Assembly (NCBI GenBank): GCA_963556065.3 | Contig: CAUVYH020000005.1 | Span: forward strand, 434,001 to 498,000 | Origin: JBAXTE01 sp963556065 | GTDB taxonomy: Bacteria; Bacteroidota; Bacteroidia; Bacteroidales; WCHB1-69 | Direction: 5' to 3' | DNA length: 64,000 bases | Part shown: piece by piece, positions 8,784 to 16,500 of the stretch | How the letters are laid out: each line of letters opens with the position of its first letter | Numbering within the stretch: position 1 is the first letter of the stretch | Program-made: the position numbers and the translations under genes | The notes under the pieces: model-generated | What the model saw: only the letters and a program-made list of their open reading frames with translations | Database searches by the model: none | What the model was told of the DNA's origin: nothing

Positions 8784-8867
8784 CCAAATGTAAAAAAAAC
8801 GACCACAGTAGACAATTTGCTACATAAAGACAGAAAAACGAAACAAATGAACAGCCAACGCACAAAA

Positions 8868-8923
8868 CAGCACATTTGCAAACCACACAATCCGATACAC
8901 GACCAAAGTTTGCAAAAGAGCTG
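8868..8923 (+). repeat. hairpin module, copy 3 (divergent stem)
   Basis: CAGC-ACA-TTTGCAAAC pairs with GTTTGCAAA-AGA-GCTG. The layout, the ACA/AGA internal loop and the loop string ACACGACCAAA are the same as in the modules at 446 and 11495, but the stem bases differ on both sides, which looks like covariation. It lies 85 bp after attC E, upstream of the promoter of the methyltransferase gene. Confidence 0.65.
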
Positions 8924-8964
8924 TTTTCTTGCCATCACACAAGAGAAAAGAGCCACTTTTTTTG

Positions 8965-8972
8965 TACTTTTG
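8965..8972 (+). promoter_or_regulatory. TAnnTTTG -7 element for the methyltransferase gene
   Basis: TACTTTTG fits the Bacteroidota -7 consensus and lies 5 bp before ATG 8978, so the transcript would be leaderless or nearly so. No good -33 TTTG is seen at the usual distance. It suggests this cassette has its own promoter. Confidence 0.5.
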
Positions 8973-8977
8973 CACTT

Positions 8978-10546
8978 ATGATTAACAAGTTAGATATAGA
9001 ACCTATTATAAATGAACTGCCAAGCGATTATGCTGACAGGTTGGGTGTTTTCTATACTCAAAAAGTAACAATAAAGCACAAAAAGGAAAACGGACAATTT
9101 TTTACACCGACACCAATTGCCCGATTAATGGCATCTTATTGTGATTTTAAAAAAAATACAATTAAAATCTTAGACCCTGGGTGTGGGACAGCTATATTAA
9201 CTTGCACACTAATTGAACATTTAGTAAAATCCAAAAATGACATTGAAATTATTGATTTAGTTGCTTACGAAACCGACCCAGATTTAATTTCATATTCGCA
9301 AAAGACTTTGAGTTATTTAAAAAAATGGCTTTTAGAAAAAGGGATTATTCTTCAATATTTGCTTCACATTCACGATTTTATTTTAGATAATGCACAAGCA
9401 TTAAAAAAAAATTACAAAGGAGACCAATTTGATTTAATCATTTCAAATCCGCCATATTTTAAACTGGCAAAGGACGATGAGAAAACGATAGCTGCAAAAG
9501 AACTGGTTAGCGGACAACCTAATATTTATTCAATTTTTATGGGAATTGCTGCAAAACTTCTTTCTGAAAATGGTGAACTAATTTTTATCACACCAAGAAG
9601 TTTTGCATCAGGCAACTATTTTAAAGCATTCAGGGAACTTTTTTTTAATACAGTTCAAATTGACAAAATACATTTATTCAATTCACGTAAAGACACATTC
9701 AACCGTGACAGCGTTTTGCAAGAAACTGTTGTAATTAAAGCAATAAAAGAAAAAATCAACTTTAACAAAAGTGTTCTTGTTTCTTCAAGTGTAGGTATTA
9801 AAGATATTTTTGAGCCATCAATAAAATTTTTCAAATCTTCAGAACTCATTGACCTAAATTCAAAAGAGAAAATTTTGCATTTACCGACAAGCGATAAAGA
9901 AGAAAGTATTTTAAATTTAGTTTCAACTTGGAAAAATGGTTTGTATGATTTCGATATAAAAATTTCAACGGGACCAGTAGTTTCGTTCCGTGCTTTGAAT
10001 TTTATTCAAAACAATTACGAAAATGGAACTGTTTTTTTAGCACCTCTTTTTTGGCTGCATAATGTAAGCAAAATGATTTTAGAGTGGCCAAAACAACTTA
10101 AAGATAAAGGGCAATTCATAAAAATTGAAAGTGGCTCAAAATCCTTGCTTATCCCCAACAAGAACTACATTCTATTAAGAAGATTTAGCACAAAAGACGA
10201 CAAAAGCAGATTAATTGCAGCCCCATATTTCTGTAATTATGTGAAAGCTGATTTTGTTGGAGTGGAAAACAAAGTGAATTACTTATACAGAAAAGATGGA
10301 CATTTAGACCGTAGTGAAGTAGTTGGTCTTTGTGCATTACTTAACAGCGAGTTGTTCGATACTTATTTTCAAATCTTCAACGGTAATGTAAATGTGAGTG
10401 CTACCGAATTAAGAGAAATGAAATTTCCACCAATAGAAAACATAAAAGAAATTGGAAATAAAATCATACTCTCCAATGATTACTCTATGTCCAATGTAAA
10501 CAGCATTGTAAACGAGATTTTTGAATTGGAAGTAATAATGAACTGA
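8978..10546 (+). CDS. N6-adenine DNA methyltransferase of a BsuBI/PstI-type R-M system (522 aa)
   Basis: Protects host DNA by adenine methylation. Motif I ILDPGCGTA lies at residues 64-72 and the catalytic NPPY at 157-160. The order (SAM site before NPPY) is that of gamma-type enzymes. The C-terminal half is the target-recognition region. I chose ATG 8978 because it follows a -7 element directly and the upstream extension (from 8876) crosses the hairpin module. The endonuclease gene starts 1 bp after the stop. Family knowledge for the partner gives CTGCAG as the likely site, but recognition can differ among family members. Such R-M genes are rare as integron cassettes because both genes must move together. 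Confidence 0.88.
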   Translation: MINKLDIEPIINELPSDYADRLGVFYTQKVTIKHKKENGQFFTPTPIARLMASYCDFKKNTIKILDPGCGTAILTCTLIEHLVKSKNDIEIIDLVAYETDPDLISYSQKTLSYLKKWLLEKGIILQYLLHIHDFILDNAQALKKNYKGDQFDLIISNPPYFKLAKDDEKTIAAKELVSGQPNIYSIFMGIAAKLLSENGELIFITPRSFASGNYFKAFRELFFNTVQIDKIHLFNSRKDTFNRDSVLQETVVIKAIKEKINFNKSVLVSSSVGIKDIFEPSIKFFKSSELIDLNSKEKILHLPTSDKEESILNLVSTWKNGLYDFDIKISTGPVVSFRALNFIQNNYENGTVFLAPLFWLHNVSKMILEWPKQLKDKGQFIKIESGSKSLLIPNKNYILLRRFSTKDDKSRLIAAPYFCNYVKADFVGVENKVNYLYRKDGHLDRSEVVGLCALLNSELFDTYFQIFNGNVNVSATELREMKFPPIENIKEIGNKIILSNDYSMSNVNSIVNEIFELEVIMN

Positions 10547-10547
10547 T

Positions 10548-11483
10548 ATGAGTAAAATAGAAGAAGCACAAGAGATTTTAAAATCGTTAGGTTTGCCGCC
10601 AGCACAATACAACGAAATGGCGGCTTTGACCTTTTTAGCTATTTGCAACATCAAAGAAAATGACAGTTGGGCAAATGCAACACGTCAAAGTTTGGGAGTT
10701 ACAAAAGGCATTATGACTTTCGTCAATGATAATTATAACAAATCATATGCCCCAAATACAAGAGAAACATTTAGAAGGCAAGTGCTTCATCAATTCGTTC
10801 AAGCGAGAGTTGCAGACTACAATCCTGATAAGCCCGACTTACCTGTTAATAGTCCAAATGCCCATTATGCATTGACTAAAGAAGTTTTGGAAGTTGTAAA
10901 AACATACAATACAAAAGATTGGGATAAGGCATTAAAAAACTTCATTGATACAGTTGGGAAACTTTCGGAAGTTTATTTGAAGGAAAGAGAATTAAATCAA
11001 ATTCCTGTAACACTTCAAAACGGAGAGACAATTAAGCTTTCGGCAGGAAAACATAATGAAGTCCAAGCAGCAATAGTTGAACAATTTGCTCCAAGATTTG
11101 CAAATGGCGGAACCCTGCTTTACTTGGGCGATACTGCTAAAAAAAATTTGTTTGTTGATGAGAAAGGACTTAAAGATTTGGGCATTCCGATTGACCAACA
11201 CAGCAAATTGCCAGATGTTGTAATCTATGACAGTAAAAGAAAGTGGTTATTTCTAATTGAAGCCGTTACTTCTCACGGTCCTGTTTCACCAAAACGACTT
11301 TTAGAACTTGAAGAATTTTTGAAAGAATGTAATGTTGGGAAAGTATATGTGACAGCTTTTCCTGATATGACAGAGTTTAAAAAACATTCAAACAATATTG
11401 CTTGGGAGACAGAAGTTTGGTTAATGGAAGTACCTGACCATATGATACATTTTAACGGAGACAGATTTATGGGGCCACGATAG
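10548..11483 (+). CDS. type II restriction endonuclease, BsuBI/PstI family (311 aa)
   Basis: The N-terminal half is helical (residues 1-145; a DNA-recognition domain in this family). The C-terminal half has the nuclease core, LPDVVIYD at 221-228 and LFLIEAVTSHGP at 234-245, the PD-(D/E)XK variant of BsuBI/PstI enzymes. Length (311) fits the family. The gene is tightly coupled to the methyltransferase (1-bp gap). Its ending MGPR is followed by the second 272-bp hairpin/attC block. Known members cut CTGCA^G; the site of this one is not shown by the sequence. CTGCAG does occur in the window (for example near 22245, 39611 and 62155), so the methylase would have to act if that is the target. Confidence 0.88.
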   Translation: MSKIEEAQEILKSLGLPPAQYNEMAALTFLAICNIKENDSWANATRQSLGVTKGIMTFVNDNYNKSYAPNTRETFRRQVLHQFVQARVADYNPDKPDLPVNSPNAHYALTKEVLEVVKTYNTKDWDKALKNFIDTVGKLSEVYLKERELNQIPVTLQNGETIKLSAGKHNEVQAAIVEQFAPRFANGGTLLYLGDTAKKNLFVDEKGLKDLGIPIDQHSKLPDVVIYDSKRKWLFLIEAVTSHGPVSPKRLLELEEFLKECNVGKVYVTAFPDMTEFKKHSNNIAWETEVWLMEVPDHMIHFNGDRFMGPR

Positions 11484-11494
11484 CCATCGCTTCT

Positions 11495-11564
11495 TAGTCA
11501 AGCACATTGGCTGGTCGCACAAAAAAGCCAACGCACGACCAAAACCAGCCAAAGAGCTTGCCTA
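11495..11564 (+). repeat. hairpin module, copy 2
   Basis: Near-identical to the module at 446-516, with a few substitutions (for example CACACGACC to CGCACGACC in the loop). It begins the second copy of the 272-bp block that ends in attC F. Confidence 0.7.
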
Positions 11565-11635
11565 TCCCAACGCACGGCAGAAAGAAACGAAGTAGCAAAT
11601 TGATAGAAAAATGTCAGGAAAAATAGAACACCAGC

Positions 11636-11766
11636 ACCCAACAAGCGGTATAAAACATTGGGGTTTAAGTGGTTATTCTAGCATTCTGCCCCGCATCAAG
11701 TTCGGTGTAACTGGACAGGATAGTAGCCCGCAATCCCCAACGATTTCATACCGCCGACCGTTAGGG
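11636..11766 (+). repeat. attC site F
   Basis: 131 bp. R'' ACCCAAC (11636-11642), R' GTTAGGG (11760-11766). L boxes GCGGTAT / ATACCGC and TTGGGG / CCCCAA are as in attC A, to which it is about 95% similar. Its R'' does not match the left end of its own cassette (GTTACCGCC at 8777); see findings. Confidence 0.85.
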
Positions 11767-11826
11767 CAAATTTTAAAACTCGCTCGAGCTAACGGATTCA
11801 ATTAGAATAATTAAAATTTTTAAAGT

Positions 11827-13125
11827 ATGATAAAGACATTCTTAAATGTATTGATTTTTTTGTTTTGTATTAATGTTTATGGACAAGAGAAATATTCAAA
11901 AAAGGAACTTACTGAGGATATTCAATACCTTTTTAAAACAATTAAAGAAGGTCATATTGACCCATATTTCTATTCAAAGGATATAGATACTATATGTCAA
12001 AGTATAATTAGTGGTTTACCTAACCAAATGGATAAAGATAGTTTTCAACATTATCTAACTTTACAAACAAGTAATTTATGGGATATACATACAGGCATTA
12101 CTAATTATTATTTTGTAAGTAAAGTTTCCGATTCCAGTAAATTAATTCCGAATAATTTTATAATTAAAGACAGCTCTCTTCTTTTGGTGCAGGGTAATAA
12201 AAAGTTGCAGGTTAACAATATCAATGGTATTTCTTCTAAATTAATACTCGACAGATTTTATAAATATACTAAAGCGGACATGTCTCCAATTATTAAACAA
12301 CGGTTTGTGGAGAAATATTTTTCGCTTATGTTTAATGCTGAATTCAAGGGATTTTCAAAATTTGAAATATGCTGTGGTCAAAATGCTCAGATTATAGCCT
12401 TGCAACCAGTTAGATGTAGCGATTTGTATAAGCCGTTCGGAAGTAGAAAGGATTTTGATTCTTGTTACTTTCAAAAATATTCTTTAGCATATTTAATAAT
12501 AAATACTTTCGAGGGAAATAGATTAAATGACTTAAATCTATTTTTAGCATCCTCATTTAAAAAGATAGATTCTTTGAAAATACAGAGTTTAATTGTTGAT
12601 ATTCGGTTAAATGGGGGAGGCAGTGATAATTGTGCTAATGCTTTATTAGATTATATATTTAATGGGGACTATAGTATTTTGTATGGTTTTAATAGGACTA
12701 AAGATAGTAATGGAAATATTCAAAATGGAAGTTATACATGGGAACGTAAGAGTAAACAAGAACATGTATTCAATGGTAAATTTCTTTTATTGCAATCAAC
12801 GCAAACGGCATCAGCAGCTATGGATTTTTCTTCGGCAATAAAAACTAGTCATAGAGGATTAATTGTTGGAGAACCAACGATGGATCCTGTTTATTCTTTT
12901 GCAAATGCTAAGTCTTTTGAAATGCCAAATTCAAAGATGGGATTTAGGTGTGCACAAGGTTTTTATGCTATGCCAGGCTCCAATGCTAATGTTAATAGTG
13001 GTGTAATCCCTGATTTATATTATAATTTTGAGAATGATAATATAAATTTAGAAGAAATGAACAAGATAATAAAATTAGCAAAAGAGTACTATAAAGGCTA
13101 CTTCTATTTTGATTATAAAAATTAA
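11827..13125 (+). CDS. secreted S41 (C-terminal processing protease-like) peptidase (432 aa)
   Basis: Signal peptide MIKTFLNVLIFLFCINVYGQ. The C-terminal half has the S41 core: LIVDIRLNGGGSDN at about 256-269, then the nucleophile region QTASAAMDF with S329, then GLIVGEPTMD. No PDZ domain is evident between the N-terminal helical part and the core, so it resembles the stand-alone tail-specific proteases of Bacteroidota rather than CtpA. The lysine normally about 25 residues after the serine is not obvious (KTSHRG at about 340 is a candidate). Cleaves peptides in the periplasm or outside, by inference. The cassette starts at 11761. Its own attC is degraded (13135-13240). Confidence 0.78.
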   Translation: MIKTFLNVLIFLFCINVYGQEKYSKKELTEDIQYLFKTIKEGHIDPYFYSKDIDTICQSIISGLPNQMDKDSFQHYLTLQTSNLWDIHTGITNYYFVSKVSDSSKLIPNNFIIKDSSLLLVQGNKKLQVNNINGISSKLILDRFYKYTKADMSPIIKQRFVEKYFSLMFNAEFKGFSKFEICCGQNAQIIALQPVRCSDLYKPFGSRKDFDSCYFQKYSLAYLIINTFEGNRLNDLNLFLASSFKKIDSLKIQSLIVDIRLNGGGSDNCANALLDYIFNGDYSILYGFNRTKDSNGNIQNGSYTWERKSKQEHVFNGKFLLLQSTQTASAAMDFSSAIKTSHRGLIVGEPTMDPVYSFANAKSFEMPNSKMGFRCAQGFYAMPGSNANVNSGVIPDLYYNFENDNINLEEMNKIIKLAKEYYKGYFYFDYKN

Positions 13126-13134
13126 AAAAAACTT

Positions 13135-13240
13135 GCCGCTAATAAATAGGGCTTCAAGCGGTGCGAAGCACCCAGCCCCGCATACAGCGAGGGTAAACAA
13201 GAAGTGCAGGTTGAACCAACTCTTTGGTGAAGCCTATGGA
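13135..13240 (+). repeat. degenerate attC (R' box lost)
   Basis: GCCGCTAATA (R''-like, AAC changed to AAT), then ATAGGGCTTCA, which pairs with TGAAGCCTAT near 13228-13237, enclosing GGTGCGAAGCACC and CCCCGCATACAGCGAGGG. The R' box does not follow; the sequence changes to a coding remnant. The first about 80 bp recur at 14811 and 17529. Confidence 0.55.
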
Positions 13241-13410
13241 TTTCCAAACGAATTAATTTGGAATATGGTGGTGAAAAACTGTTTCATATCAAAATCCGGA
13301 AGCTATTTGTTTTGGCTCAAAAAAGAAGGTTGGGATTAGTGAAGCGTATTCAAAAACAAATTGATAAATTTGCATTGACCAACGAAGAACTCGGGGTCAT
13401 AATCAATTGA
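13231..13410 (+). pseudogene. gene remnant, 59 codons without start
   Basis: Frame SLWISKRINLEYGG continuing through KIRKLFVLAQKRRLG and KQIDKFALTNEELGVIIN to TGA 13408-13410. It has no ATG and its left end coincides with the broken attC. It reads like the C-terminal end of a basic protein cut off by recombination. I do not recognise the family. A different frame (from 13109) overlaps but looks spurious. Confidence 0.4.
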
Positions 13411-13430
13411 TAATTAGTGTATAATAAAAA

Positions 13431-13437
13431 CGTTAGT
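13431..13437 (+). repeat. R' box marking the left end of the next cassette
   Basis: GTTAGTC. The cassette that begins here (13432) ends with R'' TGATAAC, near-complementary to GTTAGTCAG. The rest of the attC to which this R' belonged is not recognisable. Confidence 0.5.
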
Positions 13438-13463
13438 CAGAACCTTAACTTAAATTAAAAGAA

Positions 13464-14114
13464 ATGAGCAGATTAACAATAAAAGAATTAAGGTCAACGA
13501 TTTTTTTGGAAAGTAAATTATCGTTAGAAAACAAAATTGCCTGCACCAAACTGTTTATAGGCGAGGGTTTTTTGGCTTATAATTATGAAACAGAAAAATA
13601 TGAAAATGCCTCGCTGTTATTGAGTGAGGAGTATATCGAATACCCCCGTAATTCGTTGAGATATAAAAACGAAGATTTTGTGTTCAGTAGTTCTGTTGAC
13701 AAAAATTTTATGAGCTATCTGATTGACGGAGTGAGCGAAAATGCACGAATAGTCTTGAAGCTATCGGACGAGATTGCCCAAATTGTGGGAAATTTCAAAT
13801 ACGCATATCTAGATAATGCAGGCGACAGTCCGAATGATTTGGAAAAAACAGTTGAAAAATTAACCTTAAAGCATTTCTTCAAATACAACTATTTCGGAAA
13901 AGTGTTTATTGAAAAATACGGTCGTGCATTTTTTGAAAATTTTCCTGCGGAAAAGGTAGAGTTTATAACAGAAAATGTTGTTCGCGTGGATATGGTCAAA
14001 GATGTTTTCGGAAAAATGACAGTCGAAACGCAAAACAACGTGATAAACTACTTGAGCAATTTCGGTATCGAAAAAGTAAAATTTTATAACTACAAAAATC
14101 ATTGGTATGATTAA
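13464..14114 (+). CDS. unknown cassette protein (216 aa)
   Basis: A complete gene on a compact cassette: the start is 27 bp after the R' box and the stop 21 bp before attC I. No signal peptide and no membrane segment. The composition is rich in F, Y, N and E, with predicted mixed alpha/beta structure. The C-terminal part has strand-helix alternation (KVEFITENVVRVDMV, NNVINYLSNFGIEKVKFY). I do not recognise a family. Size, acidity and location would fit an immunity-like or regulatory protein, but nothing in the sequence proves this. Confidence 0.75.
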   Translation: MSRLTIKELRSTIFLESKLSLENKIACTKLFIGEGFLAYNYETEKYENASLLLSEEYIEYPRNSLRYKNEDFVFSSSVDKNFMSYLIDGVSENARIVLKLSDEIAQIVGNFKYAYLDNAGDSPNDLEKTVEKLTLKHFFKYNYFGKVFIEKYGRAFFENFPAEKVEFITENVVRVDMVKDVFGKMTVETQNNVINYLSNFGIEKVKFYNYKNHWYD

Positions 14115-14135
14115 TCCCAATTAATAAAGGGCTTC

Positions 14136-14267
14136 TGATAACACGGGTTTTGCGTCAGGCGGGCTGACGTGGAAATTTGGAGCTTTGTACTTCTATTAAA
14201 CATTGGTAGTAAATTGAAACTTTGTACTTCGAAACCCGCCCGAACGCAAAGCCCGAAAACGTTAGTG
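14136..14267 (+). repeat. attC site I
   Basis: 132 bp. R'' TGATAAC (14136-14142), R' GTTAGTG (14261-14267). The inner arms are long: CGGGTTTTGCGTCAGGCGGG pairs with CCCGCCCGAACGCAAAGCCCG apart from single-base bulges. Crossover is after G14261. Confidence 0.88.
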
Positions 14268-14278
14268 GCAATTGTAAA

Positions 14279-14818
14279 ATGACAGTAAACGAAATAACAG
14301 ACATACAAAAAGAGCAGCTTCTTAAGGTGACACCATCAAAAGACTGTACAATGGAATATCGACCTTGCCAAGTGACTTTAAAAAATGGTGACAAGCTTGA
14401 CAACGTTTACGTCCAAGAAGAACAAAACTATTTAAAGACTTGGGGTTTTATGCCAGACGTAGATTCGAAAAAAAAACATGTATTAATTGAGGACGTGATA
14501 GAAATTAAAGAAAGTCCAAATCGACTACGCCCTGACTTGGCAAATAAAATTTATAACGCTGGTGAATCGGGAATAGGATACTGTCTTTACAAATTGGTCT
14601 TAGACAGCGGAAAAACAATAGACATCTGTGTGGGAAACGCTGTTGACTTTGTTCCATTACCGAATGGACTGACAACAAAAAATATTGAAGACGTTTTACC
14701 ACATCAAGCATCGAGAAAGAACTTTGTGAATGGACCTGATTATTATTGGTGTTTATTCAAGGGCGACATTCCGAAAACATATAAAGACAACCGAGACGAA
14801 AAAAACAGCTGCAACTAA
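14279..14818 (+). CDS. unknown cassette protein (179 aa)
   Basis: Start placed at ATG 14279, 12 bp after attC I; the longer frame from 14222 lies inside the attC. Soluble and basic/acidic mixed, no signal peptide. Central strands such as CQVTLKNGDKLDNVYVQEE and HVLIEDVIEIKES suggest a small beta domain of the kind that carries a fixed loop (KNGD, DSGK repeated), possibly two similar units (residues 25-75 and 100-130). No family recognised. The stop runs into a degraded attC (14811-14865) and then a recombinase remnant. Confidence 0.72.
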   Translation: MTVNEITDIQKEQLLKVTPSKDCTMEYRPCQVTLKNGDKLDNVYVQEEQNYLKTWGFMPDVDSKKKHVLIEDVIEIKESPNRLRPDLANKIYNAGESGIGYCLYKLVLDSGKTIDICVGNAVDFVPLPNGLTTKNIEDVLPHQASRKNFVNGPDYYWCLFKGDIPKTYKDNRDEKNSCN

Positions 14819-14865
14819 TAAATAGGGCTTCAAGCGGTGCGAAGCGCCCAGCCCCGTTCTGGGGT
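14811..14865 (+). repeat. degenerate attC, 5' half
   Basis: GCAACTAAT (near-complement of GTTAGTGGC at the left end of this cassette, 14261) followed by AATAGGGCTTCAAGCGGTGC and GCGCCCAGCCCCG, the same 5' half as at 13135 and 17529. The 3' half is displaced by the recombinase remnant. Confidence 0.5.
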
Positions 14866-14910
14866 CGGATTAACTCAGAATCAGCGATTTTGGGTTAATA
14901 AAGGTTCGGT

Positions 14911-15057
14911 ATATTGTTCCAAAAAAATGGCGTAGATTTGAGCTGTATTCAGAGCATGATGGGGCACGAAAGTAGTAAAACCACGGAGATTTATACTCAT
15001 ATCACAACAAAAGGGTTCGACAATATAAAAAGTCCACTTGATTATTTGGAAATTTAA
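14911..15057 (+). pseudogene. tyrosine recombinase (integrase), C-terminal remnant
   Basis: In frame to TAA 15055-15057 the sequence reads NGVDLSCIQSMMGHESSKTT then EIYTHI and KSPLDYLEI. This is the C-terminal catalytic part of a tyrosine recombinase: the GH of the R-H-R/H-Y set and the catalytic Tyr in EIYTHI. The upstream Arg-HxxR part is absent, so it is dead. The KSPLD ending is shared by integron integrases and by Bacteroidota XerC/D-like phage integrases, so whether it is an IntI relic cannot be decided from 49 residues. It sits between two half attC sites. Confidence 0.75.
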
Positions 15058-15301
15058 AAATCATTATTTAAATTTGTTGCCGATAAAACAAACAACTTCA
15101 GCTATGAATAATACATCAATATCAAGTACGCACAAAACGCCGATTTTATCGGATATTTATCTGATAAACAAGAATTGCATAAAATAATCAGCCCTAAACT
15201 AAGTACGATATAGCCGCCATTAGGCGATTCTCCAATCGTTGGGTGTAATGTTGGAATTGCTTACAACCCAAAGATTGATAAACTAAAAAGGAATAAACAA
15301 T
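15058..15301 (+). other. non-coding stretch with R' box and hairpins before the GNAT gene
   Basis: Contains small palindromes (CCGATTTTATCGG near 15155) and GTTGGGTG at 15238-15245, which is the complement of the R'' box CACCCAAC at the 3' end of the GNAT cassette. This marks the cassette's left end. Around 15233-15285, CAATCGTTGGGTGTAA and TTACAACCCAAAGATTG form a stem that includes this R' box. No open gene seen. Confidence 0.5.
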
Positions 15302-15766
15302 ATGGTTAGACTACTCGATTTACAAGATTATGATGCCTGGATAGAACTTGCAGAAGAAGTTGAGCCTTTATTCGGACCAATGATAGATTCAAAAGAATTT
15401 CAAGATGGAATAAAAGATTGTATATTAAATAATAATGCATTTGGTCTTCAGAATGAAAAAGGCAATTTGACAGGAATTGTAGCTTTAGACAGAGCAAATA
15501 ATGAGATAATGTGGTTAGCCGTAGCAAAGAAACACCGCGGAAATAATTATGGAGAAGAATTAGTAAAAAAGGCAATCGAGGAATTGGAAAGCAATGGAGA
15601 TATATACGTTCAAACCTTTTCAGGGAAAGTGAATATAGGAAAAATTGCCAAGAATATTTATGAAAGGAATGGATTTGTGGATTTTAAAGATGCTGGCAGA
15701 AACCCTGCAGGTATTGAAACAGTGATTATGATAAGGGGAAAAAACACTGCACCCAACATCATATAA
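15302..15766 (+). CDS. GNAT family N-acetyltransferase (154 aa)
   Basis: Transfers an acetyl group from acetyl-CoA to an amine. The GNAT core is clear: strand IMWLAVAKKHRGNNYGEELV at residues 63-82 holds the pyrophosphate-binding HRGNNYG (R/Q-x-x-G-x-G/A type), and the C-terminal IYERNGF is the conserved strand-5/helix region. Length is typical. The substrate cannot be told; cassette-borne GNATs include drug acetyltransferases, but no aminoglycoside-type signature is present. The stop at 15764-15766 lies just inside the attC that follows, a frequent arrangement in cassettes. Confidence 0.85.
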   Translation: MVRLLDLQDYDAWIELAEEVEPLFGPMIDSKEFQDGIKDCILNNNAFGLQNEKGNLTGIVALDRANNEIMWLAVAKKHRGNNYGEELVKKAIEELESNGDIYVQTFSGKVNIGKIAKNIYERNGFVDFKDAGRNPAGIETVIMIRGKNTAPNII

Positions 15767-15878
15767 ATTTTTTTGGGGGAATTGCGGATTCTAAGGTGTT
15801 TGCTTCTAATTTCGTTCTTAACGTCTCGACAGGAAAATGCTTGGAAATCCCCAACAAAACCTATATGCAGCATTAGCA
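15751..15878 (+). repeat. attC site J (R' box mutated)
   Basis: 128 bp. R'' ACCCAAC (15751-15757). CATATAAATTTTTTTGGGGG pairs with CCCCAACAAAACCTATATG near the right end. R' is ATTAGCA (15872-15878) instead of GTTAGCA, which should impair recombination at the right end. Confidence 0.72.
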
Positions 15879-15924
15879 GCAAGGCTGGGGGAACAAATAT
15901 GTAGAATAGAATCCTTTGAAAATA

Positions 15925-16497
15925 ATGAAAAAGTTATACGATGCAATTGAGAAATACGTATGTTTATCTGATACAGATATTTCTGTAATCGAACAATATT
16001 TCATCAAAAGAGAAATAAAGAATCACGAATGTTTTTTGAAAGCAGAAGAAGTTTGTAGATATTTCGCATTTATAGAACAAGGACTTTTTAGGCATTTCAT
16101 CAATAATGAGGGGCAAGAGGAAACAATTTATTTCAGTGCTGAAAATGAGTTTATCTGCGACTATGAAAGTTTTATTGATAAAAAGGCTTCAAGCAAGACA
16201 ATTATTGCTTTAGAAAATTCAATTATTTACGCCATTTCATACGAAAACATGCAGCAGTTTTATACTAAAGTACAATTTGGAGAACGATTTGGACGGTTAT
16301 TAATTGAAGGTATTTTTACAAAAGCAATTAAACATATTGTATCCATACATACCGATAATGCTGAAGAACGCTATTTGAATTTTTTAAAATTTCACAAACA
16401 TATTCAACAAAGGATTCCTCAGTATTACATTGCTTCATTTGTTGGAGTTACACCTCAATCATTAAGTAGAATCAGGCGAAAAATATTGAATAAATGA
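15925..16497 (+). CDS. Crp/Fnr family transcriptional regulator (190 aa)
   Basis: An N-terminal cyclic-nucleotide-binding-like beta roll (residues 15-125; YFAFIEQGLFRHF, ENEFICDYESF) is followed by the dimer helix and a short C-terminal HTH, PQYYIASFVGVTPQSLSRIR at about 164-183, the type common in Bacteroidota. ATG 15925 is used; TTG 15916 is the only upstream option. No Cys cluster, so it is not an FNR-type iron-sulfur sensor; the phosphate-cassette residues for cAMP are not evident. A perfect ATTACC-CTAT-GGTAAT palindrome just downstream (16501-16516) is its probable operator for the two following genes. Confidence 0.87.
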   Translation: MKKLYDAIEKYVCLSDTDISVIEQYFIKREIKNHECFLKAEEVCRYFAFIEQGLFRHFINNEGQEETIYFSAENEFICDYESFIDKKASSKTIIALENSIIYAISYENMQQFYTKVQFGERFGRLLIEGIFTKAIKHIVSIHTDNAEERYLNFLKFHKHIQQRIPQYYIASFVGVTPQSLSRIRRKILNK

Positions 16498-16500
16498 TTT

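Noticed and set aside
11611..11805. 64-codon plus-strand frame after the restriction enzyme
   Set aside because: It is the attC F sequence read as protein; the similar frame at attC A shows the same.
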